Source: a bacterium
GTDB lineage: Bacteria; Margulisbacteria; Marinamargulisbacteria; SXXA01
Assembly (NCBI GenBank): GCA_947465765.1
Contig: CANIAP010000008.1
Coordinates: 1 to 64,000, forward strand
Reading direction: 5' to 3'
DNA length: 64,000 bases
The notes below the pieces were generated by a model. That model saw nothing but the letters and a program-made list of their open reading frames with translations, was not told the origin of the DNA and made no database searches. Position numbers and translations under genes: made by a program. The number at the start of each line of letters is the position of its first letter. Position 1 is the stretch's first letter. Below, in pieces: positions 50,331 through 59,398 of the stretch.

Positions 50331-51472
50331 GCGTACTTCCCTATTCCCGACAATACCTCGACGACGACGACATTGAGAGTGTCGTCCGCGCACTACGATC
50401 CGACTTTTTGACCCAAGGCCCTCGAATCGCCGAATTTGAGGATGCCGTCGCTCAAAAAGTGGGGGCCAAATACGCTGTCGCCGTGTCGAGTGGTACTGCC
50501 GCATTACACCTCTGTTATTTGGCAATCGGACTCTCTACGGGAGATGAACTGATTACCACTCCCAACACCTTCGTCGCAACGGCAAATGCCGCCCTGTATT
50601 GTGGTGCCACCCCCATTTTTACTGATATTTCGGCCGAAACCGGATTGATCAATCCGGCACTCATTGAGGAATTAATCACTCCAAACACCAAAGCCATCGC
50701 CCCGGTTGATTTCGCGGGATGCCCCTCAGACATGGAAACAATCTGGACCATCGCAAAACGGCATAACCTAAAGGTAATCCAAGACGCATCCCATTCGCTC
50801 GGAGCCACCTACAAACACACCACCGTTGGCGATTGCGCCTACGCCGACATGACCGTATTTAGCTTTCATCCCGTGAAGCCGATGACCACCGGAGAAGGGG
50901 GGCTGATCACAACCAACGATGTGACGCTTTATCACATACTATTGCGACTTCGGACTCACGGGATCACCAAAGAAGGACTCCAACATAGTCCTGGCCCTTG
51001 GTACTACGAGATGACCGACCTAGGGTATAACTATCGCATCACCGACATTCAAGCCGCCTTGGGCCTTTCTCAATTGGGCAAACTGGATCGATTTATCGCC
51101 GCGCGTCGCCATATTGCGAACCGTTATGACGCCGCATTTCGAGACCTAACCCGAATTACCCCCTTAAAAGAAGCCGCTGAGTGCCAGTCCGGATACCATC
51201 TTTATGTTGTAAGAATTCCATTTGCTCAATTGGGCCATACCCGTGCGGACGTCATGGCGACGTTAAAGGCACAGGGAGTGGGATCCCAGGTTCACTACAT
51301 CCCGGTCTATCACCAGCCCTATTATCGGACGCGATTTCCGTCCCAAGCGCCACTTCCGGGAATGGAGGCCTACTATCAATCGGCATTAAGTCTCCCGATA
51401 TTTCCCACCATGACCGATTCCGACACAGACCGCGTGATCCACGCGATACGATCTTTAGACCAAGGTGACTAA
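50327..51472 (+). CDS. pseC: UDP-4-amino-4,6-dideoxy-L-altrosamine transaminase
   Basis: PseC transfers an amino group from glutamate to the PseB product. This 381-aa DegT/DnrJ/EryC1-type PLP enzyme shows VAVSSGTAALHLCYLA, DFAGCPSDM, IQDASHSLGATYKHT, the PLP-lysine motif FSFHPVKPMTTGEGG (Lys184), and YNYRITDIQAALGLSQLGKL. The start TTG at 50327 overlaps pseB by 4 nt (TTGA), so coupling is likely. The stop overlaps the aldo-keto reductase start by 8 nt. Confidence 0.92.
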   Translation: MSVLPYSRQYLDDDDIESVVRALRSDFLTQGPRIAEFEDAVAQKVGAKYAVAVSSGTAALHLCYLAIGLSTGDELITTPNTFVATANAALYCGATPIFTDISAETGLINPALIEELITPNTKAIAPVDFAGCPSDMETIWTIAKRHNLKVIQDASHSLGATYKHTTVGDCAYADMTVFSFHPVKPMTTGEGGLITTNDVTLYHILLRLRTHGITKEGLQHSPGPWYYEMTDLGYNYRITDIQAALGLSQLGKLDRFIAARRHIANRYDAAFRDLTRITPLKEAAECQSGYHLYVVRIPFAQLGHTRADVMATLKAQGVGSQVHYIPVYHQPYYRTRFPSQAPLPGMEAYYQSALSLPIFPTMTDSDTDRVIHAIRSLDQGD

Positions 51473-52415
51473 ACTCCCCATTGGGGTGAGCCCCATCCAT
51501 TGGAAGGGAAACTCTATCCCCCCGCTTATCGTCGGCACCGCCCAACTGGGAATGGACTACGGAATTGCGAATCGCGACGGGCAATCCGACTCTAAAACCG
51601 CCAACAGCATTGTCCGCCAGGCCATCCAGTCAGGATATACATGGTTTGATACCGCCCAAGCCTATGGCACTGCCGAAACGGTACTGGGAACCGCCATTCG
51701 TGCCGCCGCCGGAGAGACCGATCCATCGATTATTACAAAGCTGGCACCCCAGTTAAATCCACGAGAGTCCGAGGCGATCTATTCCGCCATCCAAGAGTCT
51801 CTACACCGCCTTGGCACCCCCTCCATTTGGGGACTCATGCTCCATCGTTCAGCCTGGATTCGGGACTGGAACCATGGTCTGGGAAACGCTTTAACACGGG
51901 CCAAAAACGAGGGATTAATCCAGCATATTGGGGTTTCGATTTACACTGCGGACGAATTGCAAGAGGTCATTGATGCGGGCCATTTTGATATCATCCAACT
52001 TCCCTTTAATGCCTGGGACCCTGAATTTTTGAATCATGGCCTCCTGGCCACCGCGCAATCAGAAGGCATTTGTTGCCTCGCCCGAAGCGTCTACCTTCAA
52101 GGGCTCCTCATGTTGGCCCCCAATACCATCGCCAAGCGACTACCCGCTGCCTACGATGCCGCCATCGCATGGGAAACACTTTGCGCGACGTATTGTCTGA
52201 CGCCGGTCCAATTGGCGATGGGATATGTAAGACACTTTCAGCTCCCCTTGGTCGTGGGGGTCGAAACCGTGGCCCAATTGCAAGACAACATGGCCCTAAT
52301 GGCCACACCTAAGCTTCATCCAGAGATCATCCAACATATCCAATCCGTCATGCATCCCTTGGCAAAAAAAGACTTTGTCAGCCCTCCACATTGGCAAGTA
52401 AAATCGGGATTATGA
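51465..52415 (+). CDS. Aldo/keto reductase
   Basis: The 316-aa TIM-barrel oxidoreductase uses NADPH on carbonyl groups. Landmarks are LIVGTAQLGMDYG, GYTWFDTAQAYGTAETVLG (Asp/Tyr catalytic pair), TKLAPQ with the catalytic Lys (SIITKLAPQL), the LMLHRSAWI His, IQLPFNAWDP and CLARSVYLQGLL. GTG at 51465 overlaps pseC by 8 nt; its stop overlaps the next ATG by 4 nt. Such reductases occur in some nonulosonic-acid loci between pseC and the aminotransferase; here it may act on a keto-sugar or with the class III aminotransferase. The substrate is unknown. Confidence 0.9.
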   Translation: MTKLPIGVSPIHWKGNSIPPLIVGTAQLGMDYGIANRDGQSDSKTANSIVRQAIQSGYTWFDTAQAYGTAETVLGTAIRAAAGETDPSIITKLAPQLNPRESEAIYSAIQESLHRLGTPSIWGLMLHRSAWIRDWNHGLGNALTRAKNEGLIQHIGVSIYTADELQEVIDAGHFDIIQLPFNAWDPEFLNHGLLATAQSEGICCLARSVYLQGLLMLAPNTIAKRLPAAYDAAIAWETLCATYCLTPVQLAMGYVRHFQLPLVVGVETVAQLQDNMALMATPKLHPEIIQHIQSVMHPLAKKDFVSPPHWQVKSGL

Positions 52416-53728
52416 CACATTCAAAATCGCTCCAACTCCAAGATCACGCAAAAAACAGAATCCCGGGATGGAACCAATTATTATCCAAACGACCTGACCA
52501 ATTTTCCGCCGGTGTTTGGCCAGGGTATTACAAAAAAGCCAGTGGGGTCGAAATATGGGATATGGACGACAATCGCTACATTGATATGAGCATCTCCGGT
52601 ATCGGTGCCAATGTTCTTGGCTACGCCGATCCCGACGTCAATGCGGCGGTGTGTCACGCGATTCAAGAAGGTTCCAGTAGCTCACTTAATTCCTATGAAG
52701 AAGTCCAACTGGCGGACAAATTATGTGAGCTCCACCCCTGGGCCGACCAAGTTCGGTTTGCACGGACCGGTGGTGAGTCGATGACTATTGCGGTCCGAAT
52801 CGCCAGAGCTGCAACCGGCCGAAGCAAAATTGCATTTTGTGGCTACCATGGATGGCACGACTGGTATTTGGCCGCCAACTTAAAAACAAGTGACGCGCTC
52901 AATGAGCATCTCATCACAGGTCTAGACCCGATCGGAGTCCCCAAAGAATTGGCCGGAACCGCGATCCCGTTTCGGTTTAACGACAGTGCCGCATTAGAAG
53001 CCATAATCCGAGATCATGGGCATGAATTAGCCGCAATTGTGATGGAACCCATTCGGTACAGTCCCCCCACCCCAGAATTTTTGGAAACTCTCAATAAATG
53101 CAAAAGTTTATCCGGCGCGGTTTTAATTATTGACGAAATTTCGGCTGGATTTCGCGTCACGCCTGGTGGAGCCCACCTCACCCTCGGATATGACCCCGAC
53201 ATCGCCGTCTTCTCAAAAGCATTAGGGAACGGATTTCCTATTGGCGCTGTCATAGGAAAGAAATCTGTTATGACTGCCGCCACCACCACCTTTATCAGTA
53301 GTACCTGTTGGACCGAACGCGTCGGCTTTGTCGCCGGACTGGCCGTCATCGACAAATACGTCCGCAATAACGTCCACACTCACCTCATCGCTATTGGTAC
53401 AGCGGTTCAAACTGGGTGGGCAAAGGCCGCGCAAACCACCGGCCTCGACATCAGCATTAGTGGAATTCCTCCCCTGAGCAATTTTGCCTTTAAAGATGCC
53501 AACCCACTAGAACTCAAAGCCTACTACGTTCAATTGATGATGGATCAGGGATTTTTGGCCTCCAATTTATTTTATTCCATGTATGCACATACCCTCGACC
53601 ACGTCTCCGCCTATATCGCGGCAACCACGGCGGCATTTCAAACCATCAAAGACGATCTCTCTCAAGGAACCGTTGCCTCAAAACTGCGGGGGAAACCCGC
53701 CAATTCTGGATTTTTAAGGCTCAATTAA
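52412..53728 (+). CDS. Class III aminotransferase, glutamate-1-semialdehyde type
   Basis: ATG at 52412 overlaps the reductase stop by 4 nt (ATGA); a longer start 21 nt upstream lies within that gene. The 438-aa protein is a PLP fold-type I class III enzyme: VRFARTGGESMTIAVRIARA, FCGYHGWHDWYLAANL, IIDEISAGFRV (Asp binding the pyridine N) and AVFSKALGNGFPIGAV with PLP-Lys269. The closest textbook relative is HemL, but the surrounding genes and its changes (VWPGYYKKASG for VFRS..FPR.i.rakGa) argue for a sugar pathway role. It stands between the reductase and pseI, so it may aminate a modified sugar. The substrate is not known. Confidence 0.88.
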   Translation: MTHSKSLQLQDHAKNRIPGWNQLLSKRPDQFSAGVWPGYYKKASGVEIWDMDDNRYIDMSISGIGANVLGYADPDVNAAVCHAIQEGSSSSLNSYEEVQLADKLCELHPWADQVRFARTGGESMTIAVRIARAATGRSKIAFCGYHGWHDWYLAANLKTSDALNEHLITGLDPIGVPKELAGTAIPFRFNDSAALEAIIRDHGHELAAIVMEPIRYSPPTPEFLETLNKCKSLSGAVLIIDEISAGFRVTPGGAHLTLGYDPDIAVFSKALGNGFPIGAVIGKKSVMTAATTTFISSTCWTERVGFVAGLAVIDKYVRNNVHTHLIAIGTAVQTGWAKAAQTTGLDISISGIPPLSNFAFKDANPLELKAYYVQLMMDQGFLASNLFYSMYAHTLDHVSAYIAATTAAFQTIKDDLSQGTVASKLRGKPANSGFLRLN

Positions 53729-53732
53729 CCCT

Positions 53733-54785
53733 ATGAAACTGCACATCGGCCCTCACGTCATTTCGGCAAACTCTCCGGTCTACATCATCGCTGAGATGTC
53801 CGGGAATCATCATGGAAGCCTTGAGAAAGCCATGCAGATCGTCCATGCCGCCAAAGAATCCGGTGCTAATGCCATCAAATTGCAAACTTATCGTGCCGAT
53901 ACCATTACCTTAAATTCGGAAAAACCTGACTTTTTGATCCCAGAAAATGACCCTTGGCATTACAAACACAATTTATTTGCACTGTACGAAGAAGCATTTA
54001 CCCCATGGGAATGGCATGCCCCCTTATTTCAGGAAGCGAGGGCCATCGGGCTCGACATTTTTTCATCCCCATTTGATATCTCCGCCGTCGATTTTTTAGA
54101 AACACTGGATTGCCCTGCATATAAAATTGCATCCCCAGAAATCACCGATATCCCGCTACTCCGACGGGTCTCCCGCACCAAAAAACCAGTGATCATGTCG
54201 ACTGGGTTGGCCGAAATTCATGATATCGAGTTGGCGCTCTCGACGCTGTCTGATGAGGGATGTACCCAAATCGGGTTGCTTAAATGCACCGCAAGCTATC
54301 CCGCACCACCGGAAACGATGAATCTTCACACCATCCCTGACATGGCCAGCCGCTTCGGCTGCGTCGTGGGGTTGTCGGATCACACGTTGGGAATCGGCGT
54401 TCCTGTGGCCGCAGTCGCGCTCGGAGCAAAAATCATCGAAAAACATTTCGTGTTGAGCGCCGATGACGATACGGTCGACAGCTTCTTTTCGTTGGATCCC
54501 GTCGCTTTTTCACAAATGGTATTGGAGGTCCGAAAAGTAGAAAAAGCGTTGGGAACGGTCAGCTATGACGTCCCGGGATCTTCTCCTCAAAAATTCAAAG
54601 CCCGGCGATCGCTCTACGTCGCCAAATCCATTGAATCGGGTGAGGTGTTTACACCCGACCATATCAAATCGGTCCGTCCAAGCTGGGGCCTCCACCCCAA
54701 ATTTTACGACGACGTCATTGGTAAACGTGCCGCAGTAACGCTTGAGATGGGGGACCGACTGTCCATGGATTGTATTGATGGCTAA
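53733..54785 (+). CDS. pseI: Pseudaminic acid synthase (NeuB family)
   Basis: PseI condenses 2,4-diacetamido-trideoxy-L-altropyranose with phosphoenolpyruvate to give pseudaminic acid. The 350-aa protein starts VYIIAEMSGNHHGSLEKAMQ, with ANAIKLQTYRADTITL (PEP-site Lys region), DFLETLDCPAYKIASPEI, PVIMSTGLAEI, LLKCTASYPAPPETMNL, VGLSDHTLGIGVPVAAVALG and KIIEKHFVLSADDDTVDSFFS, all typical. A C-terminal SAF antifreeze-like domain (about 285-350; KARRSLYVAKSIESGE) is present. Choice of PseI over NeuB/LegI rests on the VDSFFS-like form and on pseB/pseC nearby. It starts 4 nt after the aminotransferase stop. Confidence 0.92.
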   Translation: MKLHIGPHVISANSPVYIIAEMSGNHHGSLEKAMQIVHAAKESGANAIKLQTYRADTITLNSEKPDFLIPENDPWHYKHNLFALYEEAFTPWEWHAPLFQEARAIGLDIFSSPFDISAVDFLETLDCPAYKIASPEITDIPLLRRVSRTKKPVIMSTGLAEIHDIELALSTLSDEGCTQIGLLKCTASYPAPPETMNLHTIPDMASRFGCVVGLSDHTLGIGVPVAAVALGAKIIEKHFVLSADDDTVDSFFSLDPVAFSQMVLEVRKVEKALGTVSYDVPGSSPQKFKARRSLYVAKSIESGEVFTPDHIKSVRPSWGLHPKFYDDVIGKRAAVTLEMGDRLSMDCIDG

Positions 54786-55536
54786 CACGGTCGCAGTGAT
54801 TCAAGCACGGCAAGGGTCATCACGGTTACCCGGCAAAACCCTCACCTCACTATGGGGAAAGCAAACCACATTAGAAATGATGATTGAACGGCTACGCCCC
54901 TCCAAGACCCTCGACAAAATCGTTGTTGCCACCACTGATTTGCCCGCAGACGACGCCATCGACTCCGTCTGCAAAATACTTCAAATCGATTGCTTCCGAG
55001 GAAGTTCTGCGGATGTCCTGTCCCGATATTTCCAAACCGCACAGGAGCATAAGGCCGATCATGTGGTACGGCTTACCGCCGATTGTCCTTTCCAGGATTA
55101 CCTCGTCGTCGATGCACTGGTGGAGACCTTCTTAAACGCCAGTGTAGATTACGCCGCAAATGCCCTCATTCCAACGTATCCCAATGGATTTGACGCTGAA
55201 ATAATGTCGATAAAGGCATTAACCACTGCGTTCCAAAACGCGACACTCAAGTCCGACAGAGAACACGTTACTCCGTATATTTATCGACACCCCGAGCAGT
55301 TCAAAATTCTAAATTTGCCCTACCACCGCGATGTCAGCCACCTTCGGCTCACGCTTGATGAGCCCTCCGATCTGCAGGTCATGCGTGCCATGGCCGACGC
55401 TCTATTTAAATCCGGACACTATGTTCATTTGGAAGAAATGCTAGCCTACGCAGTATCCCATCCTGAATTGATAGAGATAAACGGATCAATACCACGCAAT
55501 GAAGACCACTTAACCCCGCGATACCCGAAGAAATGA
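54778..55536 (+). CDS. Cytidylyltransferase of SpsF (COG1861) type
   Basis: The 252-aa nucleotidyltransferase has VAVIQARQGSSRLPGKTL (nucleotide loop), LEMMIERLRPSKTLDKIVVAT, DCFRGSSADVLSRYFQTA and HVVRLTADCPFQD. ATG at 54778 overlaps pseI by 8 nt, and a longer in-frame start lies within pseI. The IQARQGSSRLPGK form is the SpsF branch, not the IPARGGSKRIP form of usual CMP-Neu5Ac/PseF enzymes, but the family activates nonulosonic acids or related sugars with CTP. Position directly after pseI suggests it makes the CMP sugar. About 200 bp after it have no gene. Confidence 0.85.
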   Translation: MANTVAVIQARQGSSRLPGKTLTSLWGKQTTLEMMIERLRPSKTLDKIVVATTDLPADDAIDSVCKILQIDCFRGSSADVLSRYFQTAQEHKADHVVRLTADCPFQDYLVVDALVETFLNASVDYAANALIPTYPNGFDAEIMSIKALTTAFQNATLKSDREHVTPYIYRHPEQFKILNLPYHRDVSHLRLTLDEPSDLQVMRAMADALFKSGHYVHLEEMLAYAVSHPELIEINGSIPRNEDHLTPRYPKK

Positions 55537-55740
55537 CGATCCCGAATAGTATTGTGAACAAAACACCCACACTGTCACCGCCGCCATCGGAACCGAAACT
55601 TGGATCGCCGGATGGTCCTTCGCTAAAGCGTCAGCTGGCGGAATAAGCGCCTATTAATAGAGATCGAATATGACGTCTCGATTTAGCAAATGGAATGATG
55701 GTAAGCTCAGATTTTCCCTAGATAAAAGGAGTGAATCAGT

Positions 55741-57405
55741 TTGCCCCACTTCCAACGATTGATTGTGTGCCGCGTTCCGGATGATTTTGATTCCAAAAAT
55801 GATTTTGTAATTTCACCGATCTGCGTCATCGGTAGCGAGTTGCGGCATCCGAACTGGCTGGAGTGGCAATTCCCCTCTACTCAACTGGATTACGATTCGT
55901 TCTTGAAATTTTCTGACCTATTTTTGAATCAACAAATCGTGCCTCAATTATGCCGTTATTTAAATACATGGCATCGTACGACTCATTCCACGGAGTTTTG
56001 GCGGACATTGATCATGCCCTATGTACTTGAATTGTGGGGGGCTGTGGCCAGCTCATGGTGGATACTGACCTTTGCCTTGCGGGACTGGGGCCATTTGCCG
56101 TTAACGGTCCTAGGGGTGGAAACAACCCAAGACTGGACTTTTAAGGATATGGGCGACTTCAGCCAACGCGGCTCGTTGAATTCGGATTTTTATAATTGGG
56201 TGCTGACGGCGTTATGTAAACGGATGATGCCGTCCAACTGGCGGATGGAAAATCAGGAACTTCCTATCGGTAAAGCAGAAAAGCGGGGGTATCTTTCCAC
56301 GCATCGATGTCATGCAGTCAGTGGATTTTCGGCGTTACAAAACGATATTTTATCGGCCATGCTGCATATTAAAGGCTGGATCAAACCCAGCCGGGCGCCG
56401 GAACGGTCCTGGCGCTATCAAAATAATGAGGCGCTGATTCTGGATGCTGCCTATGAAAGCCTTCAAAGTGCGTTTAAAGACTGTGTGACGGCACTCCTCC
56501 CCTTGATATATACCGATGACTTTCAGTCGCTAGCCAAAAAATCCAGAAAAAAACGCTATAGACCGGGTAGCCTCCGCGTGATTCAGACTGCTTTCTCGTC
56601 CGAGGAACAAATCAAAAGTGATCTGGCTCATGCGATTGAGGCCGGAGAAATTGTAGTGGGAACCCAACATGGTGGCAGTTATGGAGTTGATAGGCATCAC
56701 TATTCCAGCTTTGAGTTGGAAATTAAGAATCGGTGGTTTTTTTCTTGGGGGTGGTCCGACCATCCCAACGTGGTTCAAATGGCATCTCCCATCTGTTCAA
56801 CTTATTTGAACCGGCACAAAGCGATTTCTGAAGAAATTGTTTGGGTCTGCGCCCATATTGCGCCGTTGTCCATGGGTTGTTTATATTCGGAATTGTTCGG
56901 ATCCGATTGGATTGCGTATATGTCGGGAAAAATTGAATTCATGACGGCGCTTGAACCGCATATTTGGGCCCGCTTTCGCTATCGCCCCCATCCCAGCCGA
57001 ACCAATTGCATTGATGATCTTCCGCTACTAACCGACCGATTTCCGACGCTTCGCTGCCATTCGGACTTGTCCGATTCGTGGATTTTAAATCCAGCCTTAC
57101 TTGTTTTAGACATCCAAAGCACGACCTTGAATTATGCCGCTGCTGCCAACACCCCCTTTATTTTGATTATGCCTCAGTCGACTCAGCTTTCCCAAAGTGC
57201 GAAACCCATTTTTGCTCAGATGAGGCACTCCAATATGGTATTTGACGATCACGTCGCAGCAGCCCGATTTATCAATACGCTAGATATATCGACTTGGTGG
57301 CAAAGTGCGTCCGTACAATCCGCAAGACTCGCATTTGTTACTCGGTTTGCCAAAACCAGCCCGATTGTATTTAGGGACTGGATTAAACAATTATGGGCGC
57401 TTTAA
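55741..57405 (+). CDS. LIC12162-family sugar transferase, copy 2
   Basis: TTG at 55741 is supported by AAAGGAG 8-9 nt upstream. The 554-aa protein parallels copy 1 across its length: RTLIMPYVLELWG against RVLVMPYVLELWG, VGTQHGGSYGVDRHHY against LGSQHGGTYGITQYHF, ELEIKNRWFFSWGW, YRPHPSRTN and LVLDIQSTTLNYAAAANTP. Both copies start with a region containing the same strand-like IxxCxVIGSE/VVSFHSF position. They are clearly paralogues but not recent copies (many substitutions). It converges on the next GT gene, overlapping its end by 4 nt. It is presumed to transfer the CMP-activated or another sugar to the surface glycan. Confidence 0.85.
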   Translation: MPHFQRLIVCRVPDDFDSKNDFVISPICVIGSELRHPNWLEWQFPSTQLDYDSFLKFSDLFLNQQIVPQLCRYLNTWHRTTHSTEFWRTLIMPYVLELWGAVASSWWILTFALRDWGHLPLTVLGVETTQDWTFKDMGDFSQRGSLNSDFYNWVLTALCKRMMPSNWRMENQELPIGKAEKRGYLSTHRCHAVSGFSALQNDILSAMLHIKGWIKPSRAPERSWRYQNNEALILDAAYESLQSAFKDCVTALLPLIYTDDFQSLAKKSRKKRYRPGSLRVIQTAFSSEEQIKSDLAHAIEAGEIVVGTQHGGSYGVDRHHYSSFELEIKNRWFFSWGWSDHPNVVQMASPICSTYLNRHKAISEEIVWVCAHIAPLSMGCLYSELFGSDWIAYMSGKIEFMTALEPHIWARFRYRPHPSRTNCIDDLPLLTDRFPTLRCHSDLSDSWILNPALLVLDIQSTTLNYAAAANTPFILIMPQSTQLSQSAKPIFAQMRHSNMVFDDHVAAARFINTLDISTWWQSASVQSARLAFVTRFAKTSPIVFRDWIKQLWAL

Positions 57406-58295
57406 CGCTTTCCCGATATCAATGATTTAAAAAAGGTCCGAATCGGTTTTATCCGTTTCACGGCCTGATATTCAAGCTGTTCCAATTCAGAGTCGGTCAA
57501 CTGAATCAACGGTGATTGTTCCCGAAAAACGGAATCCTTAGTTTCAATAAATGAGGAAACGGTTGTAAATGAATATCCATGAACGAAGTCTTTTCCCGAA
57601 AAGGGGTGCGAAAATTCGGCTTCGATTAGCGATATCCAATCCCGGTCATTCTTATGTCCCCAACTGATGACTTTCTTGATCATCGCCTGTTTGTCTCGAA
57701 CCCAGCTGTAATGATGAATCATCGGATGGCCGTCCACACTTTTGGCTCCCATTAATCGGGTTCCGGTTACCAACCCTTGGCGTTCTTTTTTGCTGAATAT
57801 GCGTTTAGGATGGATTTTGTTGGCTTTAACCATGATTACAGATTGTTCCGTCGTTGTCGCTTGGTAAACCGGCTCCCGAAAATACCAATAGTTTTCAATT
57901 TTAATGGTGTCGTACCGACGATACTCGCCCGTTTCTAGCCATTCCAAAAAATGTGCGCCGTTTACCACTTCATCCACATCTAAAAATAATACGTAATCGA
58001 TATCGCTTTTTAAATAATTGATGCCTACCCATCTCGCGATATTGTGGCCGTAAGAGTTGTCAAAGATCGCTTCTTTTTCGATATGAAACGGGAATTTGAT
58101 AAATTGGCAATTCGGTCCTTGATATTGGCTTTTTTCGAGAAGCAGTTCATTTTCAGGCGTTCCATCAAAAAAATGGGAGCCGTAGACGACGATTACTTGT
58201 TGGGAAAATACCTGTGCTTCTTTGACGCACCGTGCCAAAAACTGAAAATCGTTTGTACAGTATAAAATAATAGTGGCGATCGAATGTGAACCCAT
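57402..58295 (-). CDS. Glycosyltransferase, GT2/GT92-like
   Basis: ATG at 58295 follows the methyltransferase stop by 4 nt with AGG at 7 nt. The 297-aa protein starts with a Rossmann-type strand (SIATIILYCTNDFQFLARCV), carries the nucleotide-sugar-binding LFLDVDEVVNG (DxD-type) and then RYDTIKIENYWYFREPVY, RIFSKKERQGLV and HHYSWVRDKQAMIKKVISWG. The layout is that of small retaining or inverting GT-A enzymes that glycosylate surface glycans. No membrane helix is visible, so it acts on the cytoplasmic side. The acceptor and donor are unknown. Confidence 0.83.
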   Translation of the reverse strand: MGSHSIATIILYCTNDFQFLARCVKEAQVFSQQVIVVYGSHFFDGTPENELLLEKSQYQGPNCQFIKFPFHIEKEAIFDNSYGHNIARWVGINYLKSDIDYVLFLDVDEVVNGAHFLEWLETGEYRRYDTIKIENYWYFREPVYQATTTEQSVIMVKANKIHPKRIFSKKERQGLVTGTRLMGAKSVDGHPMIHHYSWVRDKQAMIKKVISWGHKNDRDWISLIEAEFSHPFSGKDFVHGYSFTTVSSFIETKDSVFREQSPLIQLTDSELEQLEYQAVKRIKPIRTFFKSLISGKR

Positions 58296-58299
58296 TGGT

Positions 58300-59214
58300 T
58301 TACCTGGGCTTCTGGCCAAATAAAATCACTTCTCGCCCCACGCCTTCTTTGGCAAAAAATTCGTAAAGTCGGTTTTTAAATTCCGACATTCCAGCGCGGC
58401 TAAGATTAGTTTCGAATGTCATTCGTTTTTGATGGCATTGGTGGCCGATGGACTCATTGCCCAGGTAAACATCGCCCATTAATAAGAAAAATTCCATTGG
58501 GAAAGTAGCCAATTTATGAACCACATTAAATCCACAATGCGTGAGCGTCGCCTGTAAGGAGTCAAAGTTAAAATAGTTGATGTGATGCGGCGGGGCGTAC
58601 CAATAATCAGGTGTATTCAAAACTGACTTAACCGCGGCTTGAAGGGGGCTGTAATCATTGGGCACTTCCACACATACCAATCCGCCCGGCTTCAGACAGG
58701 TGTAAGCGCGGTTCAAAGTTTCGATCGGATCGCGGAGATGCTCCAGTGTCAACGACAGATTAATAACATCGAAGCATCCTAATTCGGTATCGGAAAAAGT
58801 TTCGAAAAGCCCGGTTTTAACGGGGATGCCTTGCTTTTCGGAATAGGCGGAAGCGCCTTTTGATGGCTCGATTCCCAGTACTTCCCACCCTCGTTTTTGT
58901 CCCACTTCTAAAAAAATGCCCAAAAAGCTTCCGATATCTAAAATCCGTTTTTGAGGGGTTGAGACAAACCGTTCGAACACGTCATACCGATCAGAAAATA
59001 CCAGTTCCCAATACGGTTTCTCGTCAATTGTTTTTTGAATCCAATTCGGATATGGGCCACCGGAATAATTGTCGGAATAAATATCTTCGACATTGGCTTG
59101 GTCGGGGATTGTGGAAAGCTGTTTGAAACCAAGATCGGTCTCAATAATTAAATAGGCGTCAAAGGGACGCTCAAGTTCTCCCATTTTGTGCGTAAGCGAG
59201 GCGGCATCTGTCAT
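58300..59214 (-). CDS. SAM-dependent methyltransferase
   Basis: The 304-aa protein is a class I methyltransferase: motif I ILDIGSFLGIFLEVG (usual E/DxGxGxG, here DIGSFLG), the acidic loop VLGIEPSKGASAY, motif IV FDVINLSLTLEHLRDP and GGLVCVEVPNDYSP. The HHINYFNFDSLQATLTHCGF and C-terminal part are the form seen in surface-sugar loci (Methyltransf_23 style). The N-terminal 60 residues (IYSDNYSGGPYPNWIQKT) resemble those of C-methyltransferases but lack a zinc motif. It and the downstream glycosyltransferase are co-directed with a 4-nt gap, so they probably share a transcript. Confidence 0.88.
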   Translation of the reverse strand: MTDAASLTHKMGELERPFDAYLIIETDLGFKQLSTIPDQANVEDIYSDNYSGGPYPNWIQKTIDEKPYWELVFSDRYDVFERFVSTPQKRILDIGSFLGIFLEVGQKRGWEVLGIEPSKGASAYSEKQGIPVKTGLFETFSDTELGCFDVINLSLTLEHLRDPIETLNRAYTCLKPGGLVCVEVPNDYSPLQAAVKSVLNTPDYWYAPPHHINYFNFDSLQATLTHCGFNVVHKLATFPMEFFLLMGDVYLGNESIGHQCHQKRMTFETNLSRAGMSEFKNRLYEFFAKEGVGREVILFGQKPR

Positions 59215-59356
59215 CTGTCGGAGTATACCATGTGCGCGACGTCATGCCATCCACATCCGCTATAGACGATTTTTGTGTAGCCACCTTGTCATACTCGTAA
59301 TGTTACTTATATCTTGGCACATCCCTATGTCTCAGAATAAGTTGCGCTCCAACTCT

Positions 59357-59380
59357 GCTGGGTTTTGGAGAAAATCCAGC
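59357..59380. other. Small inverted repeat between two sugar genes
   Basis: GCTGGGTTTT (59357-59366) and AAAATCCAGC (59371-59380) pair with one G-T mismatch around GGAG. It lies in the 184-bp spacer between the methyltransferase and the GT2 gene. No T run follows, so it is a poor terminator; its role is unclear. Confidence 0.4.
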
Positions 59381-59398
59381 ACCTCGGGCCATTATTCG

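Noticed and set aside
55741-59214. Possible foreign block with a different base skew
   Set aside because: Hand counts of G and C in small samples were inconsistent between the genes here and their neighbours, so no shift can be claimed without a computed skew plot.
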